Shown: positions 44,493 to 56,880 of the stretch, one piece after another | Numbering within the stretch: the first letter of the stretch is position 1 | Layout of the letters: each line of letters opens with the position of its first letter | Origin: Basipetospora chlamydospora | Taxonomy: Eukaryota > Ascomycota > Sordariomycetes > Microascales | DNA length: 64,000 nt | Assembly (NCBI GenBank): GCA_001599675.1 | Contig: BCHP01000001.1 | Coordinates: 6,561,032-6,625,031, forward strand | Direction of reading: 5' to 3' | The notes under the pieces: generated by a model | Database searches by the model: none | What the model was told of the DNA's origin: nothing | What the model saw: only the letters and a program-made list of their open reading frames with translations | Made by a program: the position numbers and the translations under genes

Positions 44493-47400
44493 GGGGCGGG
44501 GCGGGTTTCGGTTCCTCGGAGTTCATGGTGTGGATGGTGCATTGCTGTCGGACCCCATACTGGAGGAAAGTAATCTATCGATCAGTAAAACTGATCAACA
44601 CCCATCCCCTCTAGTCGCTGTGCCCTCGGCCTTTGGATTTTCCATGTCTTTCTCTTTACCATCTTGCGCCACCTTTCCTCCCTTGTCAAGTGCTGCTTCC
44701 TACTGAACGATCCGTGCCCGATTCCCCTAGAGCGTCAGAGCGTTGGCTCATGGCAGGAAAAAGGGGTGCCCGAGAAGGGTAGAGGCAAGGAGGAGTACGA
44801 CATCCGTGCGTCAGGCTCAGTGGCCAGACAACTTTCGGCCAAGAAGCATCATATTCCACCATGCTCGAGCGGCGCCTTGCATCCACGGGGCGCGGCGCTT
44901 ATCCTAGCTATGTGCCCTATGATATATGCCTTCACATCGGCGGAGCGTTCGGTTACGGCCCATTGAGGGAGATTATCATGGCTTCCAACAACGGCCCGAT
45001 TCTGAGCCGGCCTCCGCTCGACTGGAATATATGAGGCACCCCGGGGGAAGCTACATCATGGACTTCTACAATGACGCGCACTTCCTAGATGTCTTGGGTA
45101 TTTCCGCCAGCTGCTGCGGATGGCCAGCTCCAAACGCTGGGCTTGAACCTAGCCTCGACCGTTTCGTAGGCACACTAGGAGGACATAGGCATGGTGTATC
45201 AACAGGAGCGCTGCAATAGATACGTTGACGCAACTCGCCGCGACCCAAAAAATCATTCATGTGGATGGTGCTGGTCCTCAGGACTACATTCGTGGCTTGG
45301 AAGGAGCAGTAGAGGGTGAAAAGGGAGACCAACTGGACTGGGATAGGTAATCGGACGCCGATGCAGGAGTGGGCTGGAATCTTGCACCCATCGTTCGTAC
45401 CCTCCCTTACCGTCCCTTGACTGGGTCCGTACCTGCCTTACTACGCGAAGGAGTTGGGGAAGAACCCATCATCAGCTTCTTCTCACGTCCTCGTCCCACC
45501 ATCCTTTGAATTTCCTTCACCTCCCTCTCTAGGATGGTTTGGCACACTGGCGCTTCATCTTTTCAGGGTTGACCGGCCAAGCGGAGCAAAGGAAGAGTGA
45601 ACCTCAGTCCTCGAAATCAACCCCTGGACCTCTCCATCCCATCCCTCAGAACGTCTCCAAGACATCTCGTTCATATCCAGGCCTTCCACACCGTCCGGCT
45701 GGGAACCGAAACCTCCCATACAGCGCGTCCTGCCCACACATCCCGTCCCACAGAACGCCATCACGTCGCCCGCCTCTGTCTGAGCAAACTGTTTTCAAGT
45801 ACGCAAAATCTTCCCTCGAAAGCCGTTTAAAGATCACCGTCGCCTTTAGCCAACACCAGACGGACCAAAGGGAGAAGCCCACAGACATGGGCCACGTGGA
45901 GAAGCCCACCAAGGATGCGGGAGGGGTGGCTCTCAACACCACCAGCGACTTCATAACCCTCATTTACCCCGCGGTGGGAGCTTTTTACAGGACGATTGTC
46001 CGGATGACCGACGCCGTGTGGAGCCCGACTTGCAGTTGCTGCGTCCTGTAATGGATCCTCCGATTCATGGTTCGAACCATCATTGTCCTTTGTCTCCTGC
46101 AAGTCACCTCGAGGCTGTTGAGGTTCCGTCACCGTTTTCACATCGCAAAGCGGCGTTGCCATTGACTGGCCGGCGCAATGAGGAATCCAACCACACCAGG
46201 GCCTTGGCCCCTGGAGCAGCTGGTGAAGTGTTGGGCAATCATGGGGGGGTGGTCTTTCCGTCTGTTGGAGCTCGCCGCCGCTTACGGCCCACTTTCCATC
46301 ATGAGCCTCGACCTAGAGAACCCCTAAGCCCCACCCATGGATGAACAGGAAGAGATCATGGTCATTTTGGGGCTCGAGCCCCATCTCCCCCCCCCCCCCC
46401 AGCCGAGACCATCGAAGTCCTGTGAGCCCATGTGATCCGTCTCCAACACCATCTCGAGGTAGAAATTCTCCGAAATGCCGGAGTACCTGAGAGAACAACC
46501 ACATTGGAGGGACGTGTCTGGCGCTTCCAGCGCTCTATCGACCAGCTGATGGACGCGGCGGGCATCTGAAACACGGGGAGGCAACCGGGGAGCGGGGAGG
46601 ACGATGCCCAACGGCGAGGGCAGTACGAGGCATGCAGGTACGTGTTCTAGGGGTAAGAGCGTCAAATGTATCTACGGTGAGGGGGATTCAGTGGAAGGGA
46701 GGTTTCCTACTACAGGGAGGAGGGTCACGGGAAGTACGATACCCAACGACGAGCGGAATATGCGAGCTGGGGCAGGTGTTCTACGTTATGGTGTGTCAAG
46801 CATGTCTACGGTGGAGGTTATCCGGTGGAAGAGGCTATCATGAATGGGGGTGCTCGGAGGAACGGGGTCCCTCTAAGAGACGGGAGGAGGTACACTCTAT
46901 ACGGGGAGCCCCCCGGTACTCATCAGCTTTAAGGCCACGGTAGGTACGCCTCGCGTCCGTTGTTTAGCTATCACAGGGTTAGATAGAGGTTAGATATAGG
47001 TATGAAAGGCGCAGATATCCCGCGCTTTTCGCCCTTTAGTAGTTCGTTCTGATTATTAATATCACCGTCTTCGATAATCATCACTTCCCACAAGTGGTCA
47101 AGTAGTTGCATCAAATGAAACCAGGTCGTGTCTGGTGAAGGCGCCGGGTTCACGGTCAGGTCAAACCACGTTTTTTTTCCCCCTCCGTTTTGTTCCTTTT
47201 CTTTTTCAGGCTTTTTCCTTGTCGTCTTTACTCTCTCCCAATTTCGCTCTAGTATCCTTCCCTCGTTTGCATCACTAACGTGTTAGATTGAAGTCGTCGG
47301 CCTCCGTTCTCGAGGCGGCGAACGAGAGCCACGTTTTGGGTCAGACCCAGCCGACTATTTTCCCATCATTCCTGCCGTCCTGCCTGACCGGAGGGTCTCA

Positions 47401-47993
47401 TCAACATTGATATATTCCTATACGTAGTTGTACTGGCCCGACAACAGCATTCCCGCGTGTTGTTCTGTCTCTCATTCGGATATAGGCATGGCGGCCAGTT
47501 ACCAGCAGAGGACACCTACTCTCCTCTCCCCTTGAGATTGGGATTTTAATAGAACTGCATATAGACATCTGTAGAATGCCCGACTTATTGGAAGTCCCGT
47601 GGTAGGATTTACAGGTCACAGCACGGTATTTGATAGTATCGACAACTAAAGCTTCAAAGATGATATTGATGGAAGTGGTGACTGAGTGCTGAAATAGAAG
47701 CATCAAGTGAGGTCGTTCACTGTCTTGGCAAATCGCCGAGAAAGGGATCGTCACGTCACCGCCGTACGATGTGATGACGCATCCATCTCCTCCCCAAACC
47801 GACCTCCAACCTCATCTTAACAACAACTTCTGGCGAGAGAAGAAGGCCACAAGTCGTCCCGTATTTTTCATTTCATCATTGATATTGCGCTGTTGTCCTG
47901 AACTCCTTGCATAGCTTTGATCCCGCACCGAACGATAAACCCGGACCTTCCATTCGCTTCCTTCGGCTCGGTCGGCATTCTCCCGGGTTTACC
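44493..47993. other. Gene-free stretch with a diverged duplication
   Basis: About 3.5 kb without a supported gene. Short frames near 45.5-46.2 kb and 47.4-47.8 kb lack domains and splice partners. It includes a C14 run (46387-46400) and a tandem duplication at 46601-46870. Confidence 0.5.
46601..46870 (+). repeat. Diverged tandem duplication, period about 135 bases
   Basis: Two direct copies start at ACGATGCCCAACGGCGAG (46601) and ACGATACCCAACGACGAG (46736). Alignable blocks continue in register: GGCAGTACGAGGCATGCAGG / CGGAATATGCGAGCTGGGGC, then TGTTCTA in both, then GTCTACGGTGGAGG-like segments. Many differences are G/A or C/T transitions. No gene or transposon is recognised in the unit. 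Confidence 0.55.
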
Positions 47994-49243
47994 ATGGCTG
48001 GGACCTCGGGCAAAACGTAACGTTCTCATCATGCGCTCAAAAGGCGCCCCATCCCGATCTGCATCACGGATTTCGGTAGCTGACAAGGAATGAACTTCAA
48101 AGAACCCATGTCCTGTTCATAGGCGCGGGTGCCGTCGGCTGTTTCTACGCCTCGAGGCTTCATCACGTAACTAATTCCCACCCCCTCACTGCCCTCACTG
48201 GAGATGAATACCCCTTTTGTCCAGTGGCGTCCGCATGTGAATGACCGACTGGCTGACTGTAATATCTCCAGCCGGATCACGGAGTACAAGTGTCCCTTGT
48301 AGCTCGCTCAAACTATGCCGCGATAGCCAAGGATGGCGTGAAGTTGGAGACCCATTCGTTCGGCAACTACACCTTTAACCCGGCCGGGGCTTATGCCTCA
48401 GCTAACGATGCCGCCGCGGCCGCCACAAAGAACGGGCACGCCTGGGACTACGTGGTCGTCACGACCAAGGCCCTGCCCGAGAGAAGCGACGGGTCTGCCC
48501 TAATCGAGCCCCTCGTCGGGCCCGAGACGGCCATCGTCATCATCCAGAACGGCGTCGGAGTGGAGGCGCCCTACAGGAGCCGGTTTCCGCGGAACCCCAT
48601 CGTCAGCGCCGTCACAGTCATCAGCGCCGAGCAGACCTCCCCCGGCGTCATCCGCCAGAACCGGTGGACGCGCATCAGCATCGGGCCCTACACCGACGGC
48701 CGCGGCACCGGCGACGCGGAGGTAGGCCGGCGAGGGGCGCGGGCCATCGAGGACCTGTCGCGCTGGTGGGGCGAGCTCGGCGGGATCCGCGACGTGGACC
48801 CCCACGACGAGGTCGACCTGCAGCTGGTGCGCTGGCACAAGCTGTGCATCAACTCGGCCATGAACCCCTCCGCCGTGCTCTCGGGAGGGAGGGGCAACGC
48901 GGATATGGTGTCCGACCCGGAGCTGCGCGAGCACATCAGGGGTATCATGGACGAGATTCGCGATGCCATGCCGCGCGTCCTGGGGAGGCCGTTCCCGGAG
49001 TCCCTGGCGACGGCGGAGAGGATCATCAAGAGCACGGAGCGGAACACGGGCGGGCGGCCGAGCATGCTGCTGGACTGGGAGGCAGGGAGGCCCATGGAGC
49101 TCGAGGTCATACTGGGGAACCCTGTGAGGATCGCCAGGGAGAGGGGTGTCAGCCTGCCTAGGATGCAGAGCTTGTATGCTCTCCTGCGGAGCGCGCAGGA
49201 GATGCGGGAAAGGCAGAGGGCTGGGGATAAGGGAAAGCTCTGA
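47994..49243 (+). CDS. Ketopantoate reductase (ApbA/PanE) family protein
   Basis: Exons are 47994-48016, 48103-48166 and 48272-49243, giving 352 residues. The first exon is only 23 bases (ATG in ACCATGG context). Joined to exon 2 it yields THVLFIGAGAVGCFYASRLHH, the expected N-terminal NADP-binding Rossmann motif (GAGAVG, residues 15-20). The C-terminal domain contains WHKLCINSAMNPSAVL, with the catalytic-type Lys near residue 219 and the conserved Asn/Asn-Pro, then a Ser-rich turn and the helix near DWEAGRPMELEVILGNP. Known members reduce 2-dehydropantoate to pantoate with NADPH for pantothenate and CoA synthesis. Fungi often carry several paralogues, some of them with unknown substrates, so the exact reaction is not certain. 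A TACGGAGTA-like word (ACGGAGTAC) lies inside exon 3 at about 48280. Confidence 0.9.
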
Positions 49244-51350
49244 TGCGTTGGTAGTACCGACGCTAGCGGGTGATGGTCAGCAGTGGAAGGCATGGGCTAG
49301 TTAGGTAGCTATCGAAGAACTGCGAAGAGGAGGTTTCACATTAGCTACCGCCAAGGGTCCCTAGTTCTCTAGTTGTGTCTCGGCGTAACTACAAACGCTC
49401 TGAGGAAGGAAGTCGCCGATGATGGGCGCAGAACCGCCGCTGAAGGCTATGAACTATATTCCCTGACAATGTCCCGGGATTCCGGCGAGTCAGTAAGCAT
49501 CCGCCGGAGCTGTCTTGGATATCCAAAACGCAAGCCTGAGACGGATGTCCAATACTCCGAGATATGTGCGATGGTCAAGAGTCGGGCCATAAAGACTCAG
49601 TCACCGACACATCGCAACCTTTTGCGGCACGTGGGGTAACTAAGGAGACAACACACTGTGTAGGAGGTGAGTCTTGTTTTTCGTAGTCGTCTAGGAGCTC
49701 AAGCTTGTGGATTTCTTTTCATTAGCTCGCTGACCCGAGATAACCTGACATGGACAACGCTACATACATAGTATGAGAATAGCTGTGCGATCCCCGCAAA
49801 GAGGAGCATGAACAGCCGTACTTCAGTCTTGTCTAGGTAAAAGCCCTCCAAAAACCGGGGCAGCTTCGTTGTCCGATTGGCCTCAATAACAGCCAGTGGC
49901 ACCTTCTTTGCCTTTCTTTCTTCCCGCCCAGGACGGGCTTGACAAATGGGGATGGTGAAACAACAAGAGCGATCGGCGATAAAGCTCTGGCTTGAGACTT
50001 CGGGGAAATCATTGGCGGGACGAGTCAAGACACCGGTGCAAGCCAGGGTGCAAAGGCTCCCAAAAACCCCCACCCCCCACGCATGCCCCAATGATATTCA
50101 ACCTCGTGGGTCCGGGCTTTCTCTCCAATCTCGGAGCATCAGCTCCTAGACTTCTGCACGGAGCACAGCACCACGCGGCAGCCCACATGGAGGAGACAGC
50201 CGCCCCTCTGACCCCTCAATTGAGGCGTCTGTGTGTGTGTGTGTGTGGCCAAGCAGCTTCACATGTTTTTTCCCCCAACATCGATTCCCCGACTTCTCTC
50301 ACTCAACCTTTTCACATCTTTCAACCGGCCTCCTCCGAACCCGTATTGAATGATCCGAATGAATTAATAGAACTGCTCTTGTCCGCCCATCTCCCAATGC
50401 GACCAAAGCAGCCAAACTAGAGCCGATATTTCGTCCCACGAAGTATTACATCTCTTCACACTTGATATCTTTGTTTTCTCTTCGTTTCCCCCCTCGCTCT
50501 GGGCCGGAAACAACTTGCCATTGCATCCCGCCACCCGGCTATCGCATCAGTACGATCAATATTAATAGTACCAGTAATTACTCGATACGATCACTCTCAC
50601 TCACCCCCAGAGACACAGTCATCACATCGTTTATGCCGGGCAGAGAGACCCGACTGGCCACTGCCTCTGCCCACACGAGAACGAGTGCACCTTGCTCTGC
50701 TGCGGCGCAGGTGGTCTGGTGGAGGAACACTGCCAGGACGAGCTGCTATTAATCCTTGAAGCGTCTGATGCGGGGGGTGTTCTTGTGCTGTAAACCTATT
50801 CCGTACACGACAATACCTTTCCACTTTCTTATCTTTTGACCTAACACCAAGCGAGCGCCATCCGCGCCATCCTGGCTAGAAGACACATATTGGACAGCGT
50901 TCCGAGAGTATCGGTGCGGAAGAAATTTGGAAGGGAAGCAAAACAAACGTTTCTTTCCCCAACGCCACAGCGAACTTGAAAAAAAAGGTACCAAACTCCA
51001 TTACACGGCCTACCAGACGCTGCGCCCTGGCTTCTCAGACGACGAAACGGGCCTTATCCTTCTTATCCGTGAGAACATATTCAATCTCGGTGGCGGATTC
51101 CCCTTATTAGTTAGTGCGTTACCCCAATTCTACTACATAATAGAACTGCAGTTGACTCTTCCCCCTCCAACCCCCATTGCCAGTCTTCCGAGTACCGCCC
51201 ACGCCTCCTCTCATCACGCTATCTTATATATCCTCAACGCATTACACACTATTGATCACACCAAATATATAAGTTGATCAGTCTGCGACGCGGAAACTCG
51301 TTAGCTGTCACGCAGCTCGACTCCACTGCATCCTTGACGTGAAGGAAGCG
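49244..51350. other. Spacer and phytochrome 5' region
   Basis: About 2.1 kb with no supported gene. It includes a GT dinucleotide repeat near 50229-50247. The right-hand part, from about 50400, is CT- and AT-rich and probably promoter and leader of the phytochrome gene. Confidence 0.55.
50229..50247. repeat. GT dinucleotide repeat
   Basis: About nine GT units in spacer DNA upstream of the phytochrome gene. Confidence 0.8.
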
Positions 51351-54300
51351 ATGTCCGCAAACCCGGAGACACGACTGTCACATCATCGCGACTCGAGAAG
51401 TCCCTCGACGTCGATATCCCACAACCCCGCGCATGGCGATTCCTTCTCCCACGCCACCACGAGCTCCGAGAGCAATATTTTCGCGACCACGTCCCAGCCC
51501 CTTCAGACCCCCGCCTCATCCGACCCCAATGACAGGGTATTTCCCATTAAATCCCTGGTGAGGGTGGACTCGACCCCCAAGCTGTCCGCTGCGTTCCCTC
51601 CTCGACCGAGCGCTCACACCCCGCCGTTAAGCTTCCCACATCGGCCTCGGACGTCTGTGTCCAGTTCCGGGCACTCCACCGTGGTCGAAGCTGGGGATGA
51701 CGCCACCAGCCACCCCTCTCGACGTCGGTTATCGTCGAGCAAAGTTTCACTGGCAGGCGAGTTCACGACTTCACACTCGTCGCAGGATACAGCAACCATG
51801 ACAAGTGCCGCCTCGGCGGCCTTCCACCCTGAGAGCCCCGCGAGTGAGAGGCCACCGTCGCCGCCCCCGCCGAGCCACCAGCCACGCCGAACCCCTGAGC
51901 ACCGGCTATCCGGAAGCCTATCTCGGCTCAATGACCCTAGCCTCTCTAGGCCATTTGCATCACCTGCCGCCGGCGACCGAGATGATAAGAAGGAGCCTCT
52001 TACTACCGTACGCTTCAAACACACCATGATTGGAAAGGGCCATGTCATCATAGCCGGGCGGGATGAGCCCATCTTTCGCTGCGAAGACGAGCCGATAAGA
52101 ACCCCTGGTGCGATACAGGGCTTCGGCTTGCTCATAGTTCTGAGACAGGAGGAGGACCGGCGGTTCGTCGTACGCCAGGTCAGCGAGACGTCTCAGAGGG
52201 TGATTGGGTACACCCCGAGCGAGCTCTTCCAACTCGACAACATTTTGGACATTTTGAGCGAGGAGCAGCAAGAGCACTTGCTTATGCACATCGAATTCAT
52301 CAAGGAAGAGGACGCCGACGTCTCGCTCAGCGGGCCGGAGATATTCAACCTCGTCGTCAACACACGCCACTCAGAGCAGCCACGGGTGAAGCTCTGGTGC
52401 GCCATACACATCAACCCCGACTGGCCCGACCGGATAGTCTGCGAGTTCGAGAAGGAAGACGACCCCGAGTACCCCTTGATGCCGACCAGCTGCCCTCCCG
52501 AGGAGCCGGAAAACACTCTGGGAACGTATCCGACGCCCGAGATGCTAGCACAGAGCACGCAAGTCCGCAGCAGGCCCCTCAAGTTGACCAAGCGGGCGCG
52601 TGTGGGGAGGACAAACTCGAACGGCATGCATTTCTTCGACCTCATGACGCAGATCCAGGACCAGCTGGCAGAGACTACCAACGTGGAGGACCTCCTCGAG
52701 GTGCTCGTCGGTATCGTGAAGGAGATCACGGGCTATCATCGCGTTATGGTGTACAAGTTTGACGCATCACACAACGGCAAGGTAGTCACTGAGCTCGTCG
52801 ACCCTGCCCACTCAAAGGACCTGTACCACGGCCTGCACTTCCCGGCCTCAGATATCCCGCCGCAAGCTCGCGAGCTGTACAAGATCAACAAGATGCGCCT
52901 GTTGTACGACCGGGACCTGGAGACTGCGCGAATCGTTTGCCGCGCGCAGGAGGACCTTGCGGAACCCCTGGACATGACGTACTGTTACCTCAGGGCCATG
53001 TCGCCCATCCACCTGAAGTATCTGGCCAACATGGCCGTGCGGTCGGCCATGTCACTCTCCATCAAGGTGTTCGGCAACCTTTGGGGCTTGGTCTCGTGCC
53101 ACTCGTACGGGCCCAAGGGCATGAGGACAGCGTTTCCCGTGCGCAAGATGTGCCGGCTCATTAGCAACGTGGCGTCGCGCAACATTGAGCGAATTTCGTA
53201 CGCATCATCGCTCGAGGCGCAGAAGCTCATCAACTCGCACCTCATGGACAAGAGCGCGTCTGGTTACATCGCCGCGTCCTCCGAAGAGCTGCTGAAGCTG
53301 TTCGAGGCAGACTTTGGTATAGTGTCGATACTCGGCGAGACCAAGACGCTAGGTGAGATGCCGCCCCGGGAAGCGTTGGCACTGGTCGAGTACCTGCGTA
53401 TGAGGAAGCTGACCGAGGTCACCGCGTCGCGCAACATCGTGGCCGATTTTCCCGACTTGCAGTACGCTCCCGGATTCTCCGTCATCGCGGGCATGTTGTA
53501 TGTGCCACTGAGTGTCGAGGGCGACGGATTCATCGTCATATTCCGGAGAGCGATGGCGCAGGAGGTGAAATGGGGAGGGAACCCGTACGAGAAGACCCAC
53601 GGGATGCTGGAGCCGCGGGCGAGCTTCAAAACGTGGACCGAGACTGTGACGGGAACGAGCCGCGAGTGGACGAGGGAAGGGATTGAGCTGGCCAGCGTAT
53701 TATGCGTCATCTATGGTAAGTTATCGTATCATGGCGACTCTCGGGGAACCTCATCTGTAGTTTCCGAAACTGAACATTCGATCCTCCAGGAAAATTCATT
53801 CAGGTCTGGCGGCAGCAGGAGGTAATCGCGACGAGCAGTCACCTCAGGAAGCTGCTCCTAGAAAACTCGGCACACCAGGTGCGCACGCCCCTCAATGCCA
53901 TCATCAACTACCTCGAGATTGCGCTCGAGGGCTGCCTTGACAAGGAGACGCGCGATAGCCTAGCGGTGTCGCACTCAGCGTCCAAGTCGCTGGTCTACGT
54001 GATCAACGACCTCCTTGACCTCACCAAGGCGGAGGAGGGGCTAGCCCTCGCCAAGATGGAGATCTTTGACCTGCCTGCTTGCATCCGGACCGCGGCAGAG
54101 GCGTTCACCATAGACGCACGGCGGAAGGGTCTGAGCTACGAGGTGGATTTGGAGCCGGAGCTGCCGCATAAGACATACGGCGACAGGGCGCAGGTGAGGC
54201 AGGCCATCTTCAACCTGTTAGCCAATGCGATCCAGAATACGGCGAAGGGCTTCGTGCATTTGCGGGCGTACGTGGTGGAATTGGAGGGCCGGGAGACGAA

Positions 54301-55703
54301 GGTGGAGATCTCGGTGCAGGACTCTGGGGTGGGTATGTCGGCAGAGCAGATGGACGGCCTATTCCGCGACCTGGAACAAGTAGCCGGCATCGACGAGCAG
54401 GTGAGGGAGGGGATGGATGACCCGGAGAGTGTGAGGCAGAACAACAAGCTCGGGCTGGGGTTGGCTGTGGTGGCGCGGATTGTGCGGAAATTAGACGGGC
54501 AGCTGCGCGTCAAGTCGGATGTGGGCCAGGGGTCCTGCTTCACTCTTCACCTACCGTTCGGCGTGGCTAGCGAAGCGCCTCAGTCTGAGGACGCCGGGAT
54601 GTTGGGCGTGCCCGCTGGGGATACGGTGGCGGCGGCCCAGGGAAGACTTGCTCCGCCTTCGCGATCCGGAAGCCACTCCCCGGGCGAGATTACCCTAGTG
54701 GGAAGGGGGAGTCGACCCCCGTCGCTTGTCGGCCAGGAGGTGGGGGACCTGGACAAGACGGACGTTTGTGAAGCCGCAGAGCAAGGCGAGTGGGCTTTGA
54801 TCGAAGCGCCATCAGAGGAATCATCCGAGCACGGCGGCGCACCTAAACCCCACACCGCGCGACAGAAACTAACCAAGCTCGCCTTTCCCGGCGCCGCGTC
54901 GCGTCTCACCATCACGAAACCATCGATGCCGATCATGGCGGAATCGACTGGTTACTCCGTCATAGATATCAGCCCGGCATCGCCGGCGAAGGATGACAGT
55001 GGCAACATCACGGAGCCGCCGCGCTCTCATCCCGTTCCGGAGGACCATAAGGCCACGACAGCAGCGGGGGTAGCACCGAATGCGACGAAGCTTCGGGTCC
55101 TAATCGCGGAGGACGACCCTATCAACATCATGGTGCTAAAGAAGAGACTAGGCAAGGTAGGCCATGATGTACATCACGCTGTCAACGGGGAGGACTGCGC
55201 GACGATGTACCGTCAGCGTTCTCAGGCCTTTGATGTCATCCTTATGGACATGCAGGTATACTTCCCTATACCCTCTCTTTCCCCACCCGTTATGTGATGA
55301 CGCTTCGGTTAACTCAAGCATTTTACGCCAGATGCCCATCATGGACGGCACAGCGAGCACACAAACGATCCGGGCTTGGGAGCGCGACCCTTCCCACAAA
55401 GGGCTTTCCCCACTGGCGCGGCGTAACGGGCGAGTCCCAGTGTTTGCCGTTTCGGCATCGCTAGTGGAGAGCCAGAAGGGAGCATACGAAGCGGCCGGGT
55501 TTGACGGGTGGATACCGAAGCCCATTGACTTTGAGAGGCTGCGAATGCTGCTGAGCGGGATCTCGGACGAGGAGTCCCGAAAGGGGTGCGTATATGCACC
55601 GGGAACGTGGGAGGCCGGCGGGTGGTTTGAGTCGAGACCTGGTACTGAGAGCGTGTCTGCTGTTTTGTCTCCTGTGGACAGCGAATGGGGACACGATTCA
55701 TGA
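51351..55703 (+). CDS. Fungal phytochrome hybrid histidine kinase
   Basis: Fungal phytochromes bind biliverdin, sense red/far-red light (and temperature) and signal through HPt proteins and the stress MAPK route. Exons are 51351-53715, 53790-55255 and 55332-55703, giving 1400 residues. Order: disordered Ser/Pro-rich N-terminus (1-230); PAS with the bilin-attachment Cys244 in FRCEDEPIRTPGAIQGFG; GAF (about 440-620) with FPASDIPPQARELY; PHY (about 640-800); HisKA with phospho-acceptor His817 in NSAHQVRTPLNAI; HATPase with DSGVGMS and LGLGLAVVARIV; a roughly 130-residue linker; and a receiver domain (about 1220-1390) with Asp1275 in LMDMQMPIMDG and Lys in PKPID. All catalytic residues are intact. 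Intron 2 cuts directly after the LMDMQ codons, splitting the receiver. The gene resembles Aspergillus FphA and Neurospora PHY-1/PHY-2; which paralogue cannot be told. Confidence 0.96.
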
Positions 55704-56442
55704 GGGGCCCGCGCTGGGGCCCTTTCTCTTTTCTGGGCGGAGAGGCATGGTTCCCTCGAAAGGTTAGTAAGTGGCTGGGGTTCGTTAGGCATGTGGAGGT
55801 GGAGGCTCCTTCTTTTCTTGTTGCAACTTGATATCCCTAAGGAACGGAGAACTTCGGTGTTCCGTTCTAGTTTACGGAGCTTTTGACGTGACATCAGACG
55901 ACAAGGGTGGATGGTCTTTTTTTTTTCTCTTCCCCCACCAAGGAACAAAGGGGGAAAATGGCTTGACGGCTTCTCCCCATCTTCATGTCAGCTCATTCTG
56001 GTGTTTTCTGGAGAAGATACGGGATAGTAGGATGGAGTGAAGGAGTCAACGGGGAAAAGCGGGGATCCCCCTCGGTTGATTTACAACTTCTTCTCTTCAT
56101 CTTATATTGTACAAGAATGGATCTAGGGAACGCCAATGGGAGGGGCGTGGATTTGGCAGGTGTCTTGGCGTGACGATGTGGGAGGGGACGGAAGACCTTG
56201 CCAATGGATGCAAGAGAGAGGTATGGAGAAAGGACTCAGAGAGCCTTACCCGAGGCTTAAGATTATGGGACGAGAAATGGTGGTAGTATCATGTCCCTTG
56301 GTGCCTCTAGAAAGTCTAGAAAGGCTCTGGAGATGGGACAATAGCTGATCGAGATGTAGCCGTTTGTGCTCATGTCCTCCAAGCCGCATTCCCGTGCCCG
56401 TGGATGATAGTCGCTGATCTATCGGTTCCTTTCCGAACCCCC
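55704..56442. other. Convergent 3' spacer
   Basis: This lies between the stops of the phytochrome and the minus-strand small membrane protein. No further gene is seen. Confidence 0.55.
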
Positions 56443-56880
56443 CTAATAGACTGCACAGCAGACGAACAAGAGAAACAGGCCGCCGTGGACGCCAAGGTGC
56501 ACCACGGGACCTCCCAGAGTCCCGGCCCGGGGCCCCTCCGCTTCCCTCCCCGACCCAGCGGCCCCGAGCCTCGACAGCGCCCTGTAGCAGGGCCACAGGT
56601 GCCAAAAGGCGAAAGCGAGCGCCGCCCGGCGGCCCGTGTCGTCCCAGCCGGTGGCCGCAGCAGCGGAGGCGGAGGACGCGGCAGACTGGGCGACGGGACG
56701 GAAGGCAAATACGAGGGCCAGGAGGGTGCTGTGGAGGAGGGAGCCGCCGAAGAGGTGGAGGACGAGGGTCGTCGGGGGATCGGGATTGGGGACCTGGGCG
56801 GCGGGGGTTAGGATGAAGGAGAGGGCTGCTGCGAGCTCTGTTAGGGCGTGGAGGAGGAAGGGCGCCGATTGGGGAATCAT
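56443..56880 (-). CDS. Small membrane protein of unknown function
   Basis: One exon of 145 residues, starting at ATG 56880; an upstream in-frame ATG at 56925 is possible but adds only a hydrophilic extension. Four hydrophobic stretches are visible: LLHALTELAAALSFIL (about 8-23), a glycine-rich helix LVLHLFGGSLLHSTLLALVF (about 40-60), ALAFAFWHLWPCYRAL (about 84-99) and the C-terminal HLGVHGGLFLLFVCCAV. This looks like the small, uncharacterised four-helix proteins common in Pezizomycotina. GC-rich DNA opens other frames too, so the gene is supported by composition and hydropathy rather than by a known domain. Confidence 0.6.
   Translation of the reverse strand: MIPQSAPFLLHALTELAAALSFILTPAAQVPNPDPPTTLVLHLFGGSLLHSTLLALVFAFRPVAQSAASSASAAAATGWDDTGRRAALAFAFWHLWPCYRALSRLGAAGSGREAEGPRAGTLGGPVVHLGVHGGLFLLFVCCAVY

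Noticed and set aside
45539..46051. Plus-strand frame of about 170 codons
   Set aside because: Ser/Pro/His-rich translation with no domain; the opposite strand is also open.
47401..47754. Minus-strand frame of 117 codons that reads somewhat protein-like
   Set aside because: No known motif and no neighbouring exon; codon usage does not match local genes. Kept out for lack of support.
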